Below are positions 9,268 through 17,052 of a stretch of 64,000 nucleotides of DNA, one piece after another; positions within the stretch are counted from its first letter, which is position 1; the number at the start of each line of letters is the position of its first letter. The stretch spans positions 62,001-126,000 of the forward strand of contig JAFAGA010000032.1 of NCBI GenBank assembly GCA_023423045.1, given 5' to 3'. Origin of the DNA: Bacillota bacterium. Its GTDB lineage: Bacteria > Bacillota > Clostridia > Lachnospirales > Lachnospiraceae. The notes beneath the pieces were generated by a model that was not told the origin of the DNA, made no database searches, and worked only from the letters and a program-made list of their open reading frames with translations. The position numbers and the translations under genes are program-made.

Positions 9268-10701
9268 ATGGATGCAAAAAAACGTATTATAGAATTGATG
9301 GAACAAAAAAAGGATTTGTTTGCCGGGGTGGCAGATCAGATTTGGGGCTTTGCGGAGACCCGTTTTTCCCTGAAGCAATCAGCAGATCTCCTTTGTGAAG
9401 TGATGGAAGGGGAAGGGTTTAAAATAACAAGAGGTCTTGCAGGAATGAAGGATGCTTTTATTGCGGAATACGGCCAGGGCAGCCCGGTGATTGGAATTCT
9501 TGCGGAATACGATGCACTCGGCAACATGAGCCAGAACTCCGATGTTGCTGAGCCGTCTCCGATAAAAGCGGGAGAAAGCGGACATGGCTGCGGGCATCAT
9601 TTATTGGGCGCGGGGGCGATTGCAGGCGCGGTTGGTATCAAGGATTACATGGAAGAGACAGGCCTGTCCGGTACGATTCGTCTCTTTGGCTGCCCTGCAG
9701 AAGAAAGCGGTTATGGAAAGGCATTTATGGCCAGGGATGGTGTTTTTGGAGGTACGGATATTGCACTTACCTGGCATCCGATGGATTCCACCGGTCTGTG
9801 GGATTTCAGTTCTCTAGCCGTATTGCAGGTGTACTTCCGGTTTAAGGGACGTGCCGCCCATGCTGCGGCTGCACCGGAGCACGGGCGAAGTGCCCTGGAT
9901 GCGGCAGAGCTGATGAATATCGGTGTCAGCTTCCTGAGAGAGCATATCATAGACGAAGGACGTATTCATTATGCCTTTACCGATGTGGGAGGTACTTCTG
10001 CCAATGTGGTACAGCCGACGGCAGAGCTTTATTACTTTGTACGAGCACCCAAGATGGAGCAGGCAATGGAGATTTATGAACGGGTTGTTAAAGTTGCCAG
10101 GGGTGCGGCCATGATGACAGAAACAGAGGTTGAGGTTGATTTTAACTCTGCCTGTGCTAATTATCTGGTGAACCGGGAATTGGGCAAGGTGATGTATGAG
10201 AATCTGAAGCAGCTTGCTCCGATGGAATACACGTCAGAAGAAATGGAGTATGCAAAGCAATTTTATGACCAACTCCCGCAGACCACAAAGCTTCAGCTTG
10301 CAGAAAAGCTTCGGATGGCTTTTCCGGAGGAAAATTCTGCGGTTATCAGCGCAGAGGCGGACAGTCCGCTCAACCGGCTGGTCACTCCTCTTACTTTCCC
10401 GCGTAAGCCCATGAGCGGTTCAACCGATGTGGGGGATGTCAGCTGGAATGTGCCTACTGCTATGGTGGTGGTAGCCACAGCTCCCAACGGAACTCCTGCC
10501 CATTCCTGGCAATGGGTCGCTACCGGCAAATCTTCCATAGCCCACAAGGGAATGATGACAGGAGCAAAAGTGATTGCCATGACGGCTTTTGATGCTTTGG
10601 TGAACCCTGAAATTATAAAAAAAGCGAAGGAAGAGCTTAAGGCCAGCCTGAGTGCCGGAGGCTATCGGAGTGTAATCCCTCCGGAGGTATCTCCGCGTTA
10701 A
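9268..10701 (+). CDS. M20 family amidohydrolase (AbgB/p-aminobenzoyl-glutamate hydrolase-like)
   Basis: 477 residues from ATG 9268, one base after the upstream stop; a TTG at 9256 in the same frame is less likely. The metal site is visible: GHGCGHH near residue 110 and AEES near 150, followed by a GRAAHAAAAPE segment of the dimerisation domain. Length and the MSGSTDVGDVSW motif near the C terminus fit the AbgB subgroup, which cleaves acylated amino acids or p-aminobenzoyl-glutamate. The coupling with two oxidoreductases suggests degradation of an amide-linked sugar or amino acid derivative. That is inference. Confidence 0.88.
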   Translation: MDAKKRIIELMEQKKDLFAGVADQIWGFAETRFSLKQSADLLCEVMEGEGFKITRGLAGMKDAFIAEYGQGSPVIGILAEYDALGNMSQNSDVAEPSPIKAGESGHGCGHHLLGAGAIAGAVGIKDYMEETGLSGTIRLFGCPAEESGYGKAFMARDGVFGGTDIALTWHPMDSTGLWDFSSLAVLQVYFRFKGRAAHAAAAPEHGRSALDAAELMNIGVSFLREHIIDEGRIHYAFTDVGGTSANVVQPTAELYYFVRAPKMEQAMEIYERVVKVARGAAMMTETEVEVDFNSACANYLVNRELGKVMYENLKQLAPMEYTSEEMEYAKQFYDQLPQTTKLQLAEKLRMAFPEENSAVISAEADSPLNRLVTPLTFPRKPMSGSTDVGDVSWNVPTAMVVVATAPNGTPAHSWQWVATGKSSIAHKGMMTGAKVIAMTAFDALVNPEIIKKAKEELKASLSAGGYRSVIPPEVSPR

Positions 10702-10717
10702 TGTTTGAAGAACAGAA

Positions 10718-10740
10718 AGCGGCCCGTTTTGCGGGCCGCT
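10718..10740. terminator. Intrinsic terminator between converging genes
   Basis: 9-bp perfect stem AGCGGCCCG/CGGGCCGCT with loop TTTTG. On the minus strand the hairpin is followed by a T-rich run (TTTCTGTTCTT), so it can end the anti-sigma operon. On the plus strand, after the M20 gene, the tract is AT-rich but not T-only. Confidence 0.75.
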
Positions 10741-10770
10741 AATATAATGGAGGGGGAGACGGGACGTTCA

Positions 10771-11862
10771 TTATTCTAAGTTCGAGGGTGAGTCTGGCAG
10801 TTCCCAACGGGCATCAAAGGTTTCAACCGCCCGTATGCTGCTGATGCCGATGGGTACTTTAAACTGAAGTGTAACAAGATAGATGGGGGCGTAATGGCCG
10901 TTGCCATCACTTCCGGAGCCCCAGGAGATGTCAAAATCCTTCTTTGTGAGAACGGTATTATCCTCCAGGATAATCCGTGTATGCTCCACACCTTTGCTGA
11001 AAGCATCAAATTGCTCCCTGGAATCAGAACCGTCATCATAGGTAAAAAACATGGTGCAGATGAAAGGAGTAATCTGAACACGGTCAAATACAAAAGAATA
11101 ACCGTCTTTTTCTACATCAGTAGAAATAAGACTGTTTTTGCTGATGTCTTTTGCATTGTCAATGGAAAGGTTCAAATTCCAGACTTCATCATATAAGCTA
11201 TGGAATTGAGGTGCTCCTGTAGTGAAATAGCCAAATCTGCTCAATTCAAGGGAATAATCTCCCTTGACGATAGAATCATAGGCAATCAGTGTATACAATA
11301 TCTGGAATTGATTGTCGGCCAGACTGCGGTCCTGAGTGCTATAGATATATTCAATACTTCCGCAGTACATATGATCGAAAATATTTCCGCCCAGATCGCT
11401 GTTAAAACGGTAGTTTTGAAGAGGCGGCATATCGGTCTCAAGAAGTACGCTGTCCAGCTGCTTTGCAGTTACCCGCAGCATCAAGGTTATGGTATTGCCG
11501 CTTGTAAGGAGATCCATAATATCAATTCTCATGGTATCGGTATCAACCGCCGTGCCAAGTGCAGTCGACGCCATGTCATTCAGCTGCTCCGTATTAATGT
11601 AACCCTGCTCTTTCTCAGAGCTAATTCGCTGGGTGAAAAAATGTTTGAAGAATTCCCCTCCATAGAATGTATACGCCAGTGCAGTGGTGGTGCCGATCAA
11701 TAAGGTTATGCATATCAGGGAAATAGCAACGGCTGCCCGTTTTGGCATAGGGATAGGATACGCATTCTTTATTCCGGTCTTTCCATATACGGTATCCGCC
11801 AGAATTTGCTCCTTCCATGCCTCGGGGGTTTTGATGAATTCAAATTCATTCCAGAGCTCCAT
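10771..11862 (-). CDS. Anti-sigma factor, DUF4179-like membrane protein
   Basis: 363 residues: a cytoplasmic N-terminal 40 residues, one membrane helix (about 43-66), and a 295-residue extracellular part rich in beta-strand patterns. This layout matches DUF4179/DUF5643-type anti-sigma proteins of Firmicutes. The start ATG 11862 lies 17 bases inside the 3' end of the ECF sigma gene, with AAAGGAGTG upstream. The overlap indicates translational coupling and a partner relation. The sensed signal is unknown. Confidence 0.82.
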   Translation of the reverse strand: MELWNEFEFIKTPEAWKEQILADTVYGKTGIKNAYPIPMPKRAAVAISLICITLLIGTTTALAYTFYGGEFFKHFFTQRISSEKEQGYINTEQLNDMASTALGTAVDTDTMRIDIMDLLTSGNTITLMLRVTAKQLDSVLLETDMPPLQNYRFNSDLGGNIFDHMYCGSIEYIYSTQDRSLADNQFQILYTLIAYDSIVKGDYSLELSRFGYFTTGAPQFHSLYDEVWNLNLSIDNAKDISKNSLISTDVEKDGYSFVFDRVQITPFICTMFFTYDDGSDSREQFDAFSKGVEHTRIILEDNTVLTKKDFDISWGSGSDGNGHYAPIYLVTLQFKVPIGISSIRAVETFDARWELPDSPSNLE

Positions 11863-12340
11863 CGATAATCACTCCTTTCAATAATTCTCTGCCGCGTTTC
11901 ATCCATGTCTTGATGGTGTTTTCATTTTTCCGAAGTATTCCGGCGATCTCCTTTACACTGTAGCCTTCATAATAATAAAGATACAGAACGCTGGCATATT
12001 GCTTCGGCAATGCTTTCACCAGAGGGAGGAGCTGATAATCCGGCTTGTCCTCGGCTTTTATGATTAAGGTATCGATATCCTCGTATTGCCTGCGAAACAG
12101 CTTGCGTTTAAGATCCCGGCAATCATTGATTGTTACTACAATGAGCCATTTTTTGATATCCAACAGGCCTTTATTCCTGACCGGATGCTTCCAAAGCTTC
12201 AGGAAAACATTCTGATAGCAGTCCTGGGCGTCATGATAATTTTTCAGATATAGATAGCACAGTCTGGTTACCAGGTCGGAATATTCTTCCACCAGATTTT
12301 CGAATGAATGCCCTGCATCGATGGCTTCGTCATCCTTCAT
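11846..12340 (-). CDS. ECF-type RNA polymerase sigma factor
   Basis: 164 residues, the usual size for an extracytoplasmic function sigma factor. Region 2 is seen around 15-80 (YSDLVTRLCYLYLKNYHDAQDCYQN and KLWKHP), and region 4 around 105-155 (LPKQYASVLYLYYYEGYSVKEIAG, then a recognition helix with ENTIKTWMKRGRELL). ATG 12340 has a purine-rich AAGGGGGGGG site. Its gene overlaps the membrane anti-sigma gene. Upstream lie both a sigma-A promoter and a candidate ECF promoter, which suggests positive autoregulation. Confidence 0.93.
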   Translation of the reverse strand: MKDDEAIDAGHSFENLVEEYSDLVTRLCYLYLKNYHDAQDCYQNVFLKLWKHPVRNKGLLDIKKWLIVVTINDCRDLKRKLFRRQYEDIDTLIIKAEDKPDYQLLPLVKALPKQYASVLYLYYYEGYSVKEIAGILRKNENTIKTWMKRGRELLKGVIIDGALE

Positions 12341-12364
12341 ATCGATTCCCCCCCTTTTTATAAA

Positions 12365-12392
12365 TAACGTATCCCATAACCGAAAGGTTTCA
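12365..12392 (-). promoter_or_regulatory. Candidate autoregulatory ECF promoter
   Basis: On the minus strand: TGAAAC (12387-12392), 17-nt spacer, CGTTA (12365-12369). TGAAAC with CGT about 16-17 bases downstream is the classical pattern for Firmicutes ECF sigma promoters. It would start transcription about 18 bases before the sigma gene. Confidence 0.55.
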
Positions 12393-12428
12393 TTGCCCGC
12401 AATAATTGCAATAATAAATTTGAGTACT

Positions 12429-12456
12429 ATTATACATTATAAAAGCGGTTGTTCAA
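12429..12456 (-). promoter_or_regulatory. Sigma-A promoter of the ECF sigma/anti-sigma operon
   Basis: On the minus strand: TTGAAC (12451-12456), 16-nt spacer, TATAAT (12429-12434). It lies upstream of the candidate ECF promoter and could supply basal expression. Confidence 0.7.
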
Positions 12457-12474
12457 GAAAAGCGTTACAGTAAA

Positions 12475-12512
12475 AAATCCCTAGAACCGTTATAAATTGG
12501 TTCTAGGGATTT
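12475..12512 (-). terminator. Intrinsic terminator of the rubrerythrin-like gene
   Basis: 14-bp perfect stem AAATCCCTAGAACC / GGTTCTAGGGATTT with a 10-nt loop. On the minus strand it is followed by a T run, and it starts 22 bases past the stop of the rubrerythrin-like gene. Confidence 0.85.
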
Positions 12513-12533
12513 ATGAAATAACATTGCCGCTTT

Positions 12534-13070
12534 TTATCGTATGCATACATAGAGTTCATAGTAACCCTGGGGATAAAAACAAATTGGACAGATTTCGGGA
12601 GCGCACAAGCCGCTTAAGATATTGCCGCAGCCCAAACAAATCCATAATTTTTCTTCGCTTTTACAAAACAGGGTATCGGTCCGTATTTCAGCCAAATAAG
12701 TTTGAAATGTCAGATGATGGTTTAGTTTAATATTAGCGATACCGCTAAACAGTGCGGAGATATCTCCATATCCCTCTTCCCTGGCAACACGCGAGAAGTC
12801 CCGATACATGGTATTTCCGGCATAGTTCTCGTTTTCCGTAGCCTCCGCCAGGTTTTCTTCCGTATTCAATTCTCCGCCGTTGATAAGATTGCGCAATCTT
12901 TCGGCAATAAATCTGTTATTTCTTGATACGGTCTCGAAAGTAAAACTAATTCCCAACAATACCTCTTGTCTCGCTTTTACACCGAATATATCATATTTGG
13001 CCTGTGATTGTAACTCATATGCAAAGGCGCTTTGCAGATTCTGATAAGTCCTGCTTTGTTGAAAGTCCAT
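12534..13070 (-). CDS. Rubrerythrin-like protein with degenerate diiron site
   Basis: 178 residues. The overall pattern matches rubrerythrin: an AFAYELQSQAKY helix, a MYRDFSRVAREEGYGDI helix, and a C-terminal rubredoxin-like knuckle with CLGCG and CPIC (about residues 147-170). By eye alignment to classical rubrerythrin, the first Glu ligand and the last His are kept, but the E-x-x-H pair of the second helix is replaced (NNRFIAERL) and the Glu of the fourth helix becomes Lys (IANIKLNHH). A functional diiron centre is therefore doubtful, while the rubredoxin iron site is intact. The gene is monocistronic. ATG 13070 has a GGGAGGT site. Confidence 0.8.
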   Translation of the reverse strand: MDFQQSRTYQNLQSAFAYELQSQAKYDIFGVKARQEVLLGISFTFETVSRNNRFIAERLRNLINGGELNTEENLAEATENENYAGNTMYRDFSRVAREEGYGDISALFSGIANIKLNHHLTFQTYLAEIRTDTLFCKSEEKLWICLGCGNILSGLCAPEICPICFYPQGYYELYVCIR

Positions 13071-13160
13071 ATGACCTCCCGGGATGGCTATTCCTCATAT
13101 AATCATATGTTTTATTTGAGTTTTTATGTTACTGTTGTTTCCGTTTTCATGATGCTTGCA

Positions 13161-14018
13161 TTAATAATCAAACAGGTAATTGTCAAGCATTTGATGGTTG
13201 TTAATAATAGCCTCATTACTTAACTTTCTTTGGCGAAGCGTTTTATCGCTCTCTAACAGATAGCTGTAGATTACATCCAGTACAAATAGAAAGACAAGAT
13301 TATTGGATATGGAGATGGCGTTCTTTGCCGTGATTTTATCGCTGGTAACGAATTTATAATCTACAAGATCATCTAATTTGGGTGAATCGTAGCTTGTGAT
13401 AGAAATAATCGTAGCATTTCGGTCACGGCAGGTATTCAGGGAATGGAAGATATCCCTCATTATAATGGTATGAACAATAAAGATGACTGCATCGGCAGGC
13501 TGAACATTTGCTGCGCATAGATACATATCGGTTATATTGGTAATTGCTTTTGCTTTGATCCCGATCATGCTCAATTTATATTCCGCTTCCGTGGCAATCA
13601 GTGCATTAGAGGAATAGGAAAAAATATACACATTGGAAGCTTTTTTTATGGCATCTGCGGCCTTTCCTAAGACGGCTTCGTCCAGCATGGCAGAGGTATT
13701 ACGCAGTAATTGACGATAATCCCTGCTGACAGAGGATATGAAACTATCGGATTCCGTCGTATTCTCGCTGCGATTCATATTATTATAGAAGGTTTCCTGG
13801 GCAAGGGCCACTTTAAAGCTGTTAAAGCCTTTGAAACCTATTTTCTTACAGAAGCGGTTGACACTGGCTTCAGAAGTATTTGTTTTTTTTGCAATCGTGG
13901 TGATGGTACTGGTAACCACATCATCCGCATGGTTCATAATGTATTGGGCAATCTCGTTCTCACCTACAGTGAAGTTGTTTTGTAAAGATATAATTTTTGA
14001 TATTACAGCTTGAACCAT
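13161..14018 (-). CDS. RpiR family transcriptional regulator (HTH + SIS)
   Basis: 285 residues. The N-terminal HTH_6 domain (1-77) contains TTIAKKTNTSEASVNRFCKKIGFKG, and a SIS sugar-phosphate-binding domain follows (about 115-245, YIFSYSSNALIATEAEYKLSMIG). RpiR proteins are repressors or activators of sugar or amino acid catabolic genes, with a phosphorylated effector bound by SIS. The gene is divergent from the FAD oxidoreductase operon across a 300-base regulatory region, so that operon is the probable target. ATG 14018 has GAGGTGA upstream. Confidence 0.92.
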   Translation of the reverse strand: MVQAVISKIISLQNNFTVGENEIAQYIMNHADDVVTSTITTIAKKTNTSEASVNRFCKKIGFKGFNSFKVALAQETFYNNMNRSENTTESDSFISSVSRDYRQLLRNTSAMLDEAVLGKAADAIKKASNVYIFSYSSNALIATEAEYKLSMIGIKAKAITNITDMYLCAANVQPADAVIFIVHTIIMRDIFHSLNTCRDRNATIISITSYDSPKLDDLVDYKFVTSDKITAKNAISISNNLVFLFVLDVIYSYLLESDKTLRQRKLSNEAIINNHQMLDNYLFDY

Positions 14019-14063
14019 TTTATATTCACCTCTACGTCATAAAATAATCATTTCAATAGGATA

Positions 14064-14092
14064 ATGATACATCAAAATACCCGGCTCGTCAA
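14064..14092 (-). promoter_or_regulatory. Promoter of the RpiR regulator gene
   Basis: On the minus strand: TTGACG (14087-14092), 17-nt spacer, TATCAT (14064-14069), about 45 bases before the start codon. Confidence 0.7.
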
Positions 14093-14170
14093 TTTTATCG
14101 CAGGAAAAGAAAACAATCTATCAAAAACTATCATAATTTACGCTTTTAATAAAATAAATTTTCAATAACA

Positions 14171-14211
14171 TTGACAGTTACTGAAAGTCATGGTAAAATT
14201 TATCTAGATAA
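14171..14211 (+). promoter_or_regulatory. Promoter of the FAD oxidoreductase operon with start-site palindrome
   Basis: TTGACA (14171-14176), 17-nt spacer ending in TGG (extended -10), TAAAAT (14194-14199). Immediately downstream is the perfect 12-bp palindrome TTATCTAGATAA (14200-14211). A 10-bp core of it also follows the NUDIX promoter at 4633. A binding site for RpiR or another dimeric regulator is plausible. The rest of the 300-base divergent region (14019-14318) shows only AT-rich sequence and the RpiR promoter. Confidence 0.75.
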
Positions 14212-14318
14212 TTCGAGAAAACACTATAAAAAGTATAGATATTGACCATACAATATGAAAATAGTTTTTATTATTATAATAAGTATGTGATATATTTATA
14301 TCTAAGGAGGAGGTTGTT

Positions 14319-15692
14319 ATTATCTATTATGGAGAGAGTTTTGATGTTATTGTTGCGGGAGGAGGTGTATCGGGAGCTCTGGCTGGGATTGCAGCCGGAA
14401 GATGCGGAGCGAAGGTTCTTATCATAGAACAAAGCGGATATTTGGGAGGAACACTGACAGGCGGCGGTGTCGGACCGATGATGACTTTTCATGCCGGAGA
14501 GAAACAGATTATTATGGGGCTGCCGGAAGAACTGGTTCAGAATATGACAAAGCGGGGATACTGCGCAGGACATGTGAAGGATACCACCCGATATGTAAGC
14601 TATGTAACACCATTTTCCGCAGAAGGCTTAAAGCTTCTTTTGGACGAAATGGCGGAAGAGGCAGGCTGCAGGGTATTGTATCATACCTTCGTGGGAGCGG
14701 TTGCAGCAGAGGAAGAAAGAATCACTTCAGTGACCGTATGCAACAAGGATGGTTTGAATCTGGTAACAGGAAAGGTATTTGTAGATGCCACCGGCGACGG
14801 GGATCTTGCTGCACGGGCAGGTGTTCCTATGACCAAGGGAAGAGAAGGAGACGGAGCAGCTCAACCCATGACGATGAACATGAAGTTCTGCAATGTGGAT
14901 ACAGGAAGGCTCAAGGAGCATATAACCTCGCGGCTGCAGGAATTCAACCGTCTGAAGGATAATCAGGATCTGATGTCTCTTGCATCGCCTTTTTGTGTTG
15001 CCGGATTTAAGGAAGAGTTTAAGGCTGCAAAGGAACGCAAGGAGCTGGATTTTGACAGGGAAGAGCTTTTGTTTTTTGAAACCAACCGGCCGGGAGAATA
15101 CATTATCAATACTACACGAATTCTCGGACATGATGCTACCGATGCGCGGAGCCTAAGTGAGGCAGAAATCATAGGACGTAAGCAATGTGCCCAGTTGGAA
15201 TCCTTCTTACATAAGTATATTCCGGGGTTTGAAACTGCGCTGCTTGAGTATACCGGACCGTCGGTAGGAGTGAGAGGATCAAGGCAATTGATCGGAGATT
15301 ATACATTAACAGCGGATGACATTCTGGAGAGGCGAAGCTTTTCAACGACCATAGCGCATTCCGCCTATCCGATCGATATTCATAATCCCAAGGGAGCAGG
15401 TACGGACAGTGTATTCCTCAGTGAAAAAGGAAGCTATTACAGTATTCCGTATGAAGTGATGACCTGCCCCAAACTGTCGAATCTGTTGGTGACCGGACGA
15501 TGCATATCGGCAACCTTTGAAGCACAGGCTGCCATACGGGTTACACCGACGGCCGGTGCCATTGGGCAGGCCGGCGGAGTGGCAGCTGCATTGTGTGCCC
15601 TGGAGTATGGAGATGTCCATAGCGTGGATATAGGAAGGCTACAAGAGATTCTGCAAAAGCAGGGAGCATATTTAGATGTTGAAAACATATAA
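14319..15692 (+). CDS. FAD-dependent oxidoreductase, apparent AUU start
   Basis: About 457 residues. The FAD-binding Rossmann fold FDVIVAGGGVSGALAGIAA (GGGVSG at 14-19) lies upstream of every in-frame ATG, GTG or TTG. The frame is open back to a stop at 14280 with no standard start. AAGGAGG at 14304-14310 is followed at 8-nt spacing by ATT (14319), the best start candidate. An ATG at 14329 is in another frame that closes after about 30 codons. The protein belongs to the FAD_oxidored-type group (second motif DATGDGDLAARAG, C-terminal TGRCISATFEAQAAIRVTP). It heads an operon with a transporter and a hydantoinase-like protein; substrate unknown. Confidence 0.88.
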   Translation: MIYYGESFDVIVAGGGVSGALAGIAAGRCGAKVLIIEQSGYLGGTLTGGGVGPMMTFHAGEKQIIMGLPEELVQNMTKRGYCAGHVKDTTRYVSYVTPFSAEGLKLLLDEMAEEAGCRVLYHTFVGAVAAEEERITSVTVCNKDGLNLVTGKVFVDATGDGDLAARAGVPMTKGREGDGAAQPMTMNMKFCNVDTGRLKEHITSRLQEFNRLKDNQDLMSLASPFCVAGFKEEFKAAKERKELDFDREELLFFETNRPGEYIINTTRILGHDATDARSLSEAEIIGRKQCAQLESFLHKYIPGFETALLEYTGPSVGVRGSRQLIGDYTLTADDILERRSFSTTIAHSAYPIDIHNPKGAGTDSVFLSEKGSYYSIPYEVMTCPKLSNLLVTGRCISATFEAQAAIRVTPTAGAIGQAGGVAAALCALEYGDVHSVDIGRLQEILQKQGAYLDVENI

Positions 15693-15711
15693 AACCAGGA
15701 GGATTTAAATT

Positions 15712-16995
15712 ATGATGTTACAGGCGATCGGTATTTTAATTATTTTTGCTATCTGTGTCGTATTAATGATGACCCGAAAATTACCCACGATTTTAGCGCT
15801 GCCCATCATGGCGATCGGTATTGCTGTTATCGCTGGTATCCCCTTCATTTCTTCCGATAAGGAGAAATTTACGATTGCAAAGGATGTGCTCGAGGGCGGA
15901 GCAATGCGAATGAGTACGGCGATTGCCGGCTTGATTTTCGGCGGCTGGTTCGGCAAAATACTTGCCAAGGTTGGAGTTACCCGTACTATTATCCGCAAAG
16001 CGGCAGAGATGGCAGGCGATAAACCCCTGCCCATTGCACTGGTATTCCTGGCGGTATGTTCCGTCATCTTTGCGGCCTCCAATGGTTTGGGAATGGTAAT
16101 TTTGGTTGGTACAATCATTCTTCCCATTATGATGAGTGCAGGACTCAGTCCAATCGTATCCGGTATCGTTTTATTGCTTTCCAATGGGATCGGTGTAACC
16201 TTCAGTGTCGGCACCCTGGGAGTATATATTGACACCCTGGGTTTACCGCTGGAAACGGTTACGGCTTACTCCTGGTTATGCGGTATTCCTCTGATTATTA
16301 CTGCTGTAATTATAATCGTAGTATTTACAAGAAAGGAAGGAAAAGTGCGTAAGGCCTGGGCAATGCCTGCTGCGGATCAGGGAAATTCAGAAAAGAACGT
16401 CAGAAGCATAGCATTGATCAGCCCGATCATTCCGGTAGTTCTGGTGTTTGCATTCAAAATGCCTCTGGTTCCTGCAATTATTATCGGTATCGCTGCAACC
16501 TTACTGTTGTCTACACCGAAAAATTTTGTACAGGTTACTTCCAGTGCCTTTGTAGAAGGAATTCAGGACACGGCAGGCGCGGCAGCATTAATGATTGGTA
16601 TTGGTATGACATTAAAGGCGGTAATGGCACCAGAGGTATCCACAATACTTCAGCCCATCATTCAGGCCATTATTCCTTCCGGCCCGGTGATGTTTGTATT
16701 GGTATTCGGCCTGCTGAGCTTCCTGGCGATTTATCGCGGTCCGCTCAATGTATGGGGGCTGGGAAGCGGTATTGTAGCCTTATTATCCGCGGTTGGCATG
16801 AATCCGGTGGCGGCCATGGTGGCGCTGCGTCTCGACTCCAATGTGCAGGCGGCATGTGATCCTACCAATTCACATAATGTATGGGTTGCTGATTTTACGA
16901 AAACAGATGTAAACGATTATTTGAAGAAAACAATTGTATGGATTATGATATCTACTTTCATCGGCTTAATCGTCGCCAGTTTTATTGTATTCTAA
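15712..16995 (+). CDS. GntP/CitMHS-like ion-coupled transporter
   Basis: 427 residues with about 11-12 membrane segments, and long, evenly hydrophobic helices typical of the ion transporter superfamily (gluconate, citrate or dicarboxylate permeases). It has a central cytoplasmic loop (about 205-230) rich in charged residues and re-entrant-like segments containing GIGVTFSVGTLG and DSNVQAACDPTNSHN. ATG 15712 has AGGAGG at 15697-15702. It is cotranscribed with the FAD oxidoreductase and hydantoinase-like genes, so it probably imports their substrate, presumably an organic acid or cyclic amide. Exact family uncertain. Confidence 0.75.
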   Translation: MMLQAIGILIIFAICVVLMMTRKLPTILALPIMAIGIAVIAGIPFISSDKEKFTIAKDVLEGGAMRMSTAIAGLIFGGWFGKILAKVGVTRTIIRKAAEMAGDKPLPIALVFLAVCSVIFAASNGLGMVILVGTIILPIMMSAGLSPIVSGIVLLLSNGIGVTFSVGTLGVYIDTLGLPLETVTAYSWLCGIPLIITAVIIIVVFTRKEGKVRKAWAMPAADQGNSEKNVRSIALISPIIPVVLVFAFKMPLVPAIIIGIAATLLLSTPKNFVQVTSSAFVEGIQDTAGAAALMIGIGMTLKAVMAPEVSTILQPIIQAIIPSGPVMFVLVFGLLSFLAIYRGPLNVWGLGSGIVALLSAVGMNPVAAMVALRLDSNVQAACDPTNSHNVWVADFTKTDVNDYLKKTIVWIMISTFIGLIVASFIVF

Positions 16996-17052
16996 TAAAA
17001 CTGGGACCAGTGGACAGAACCGGAAGAGGATAATTCTAGAGGATGGTGGAAC

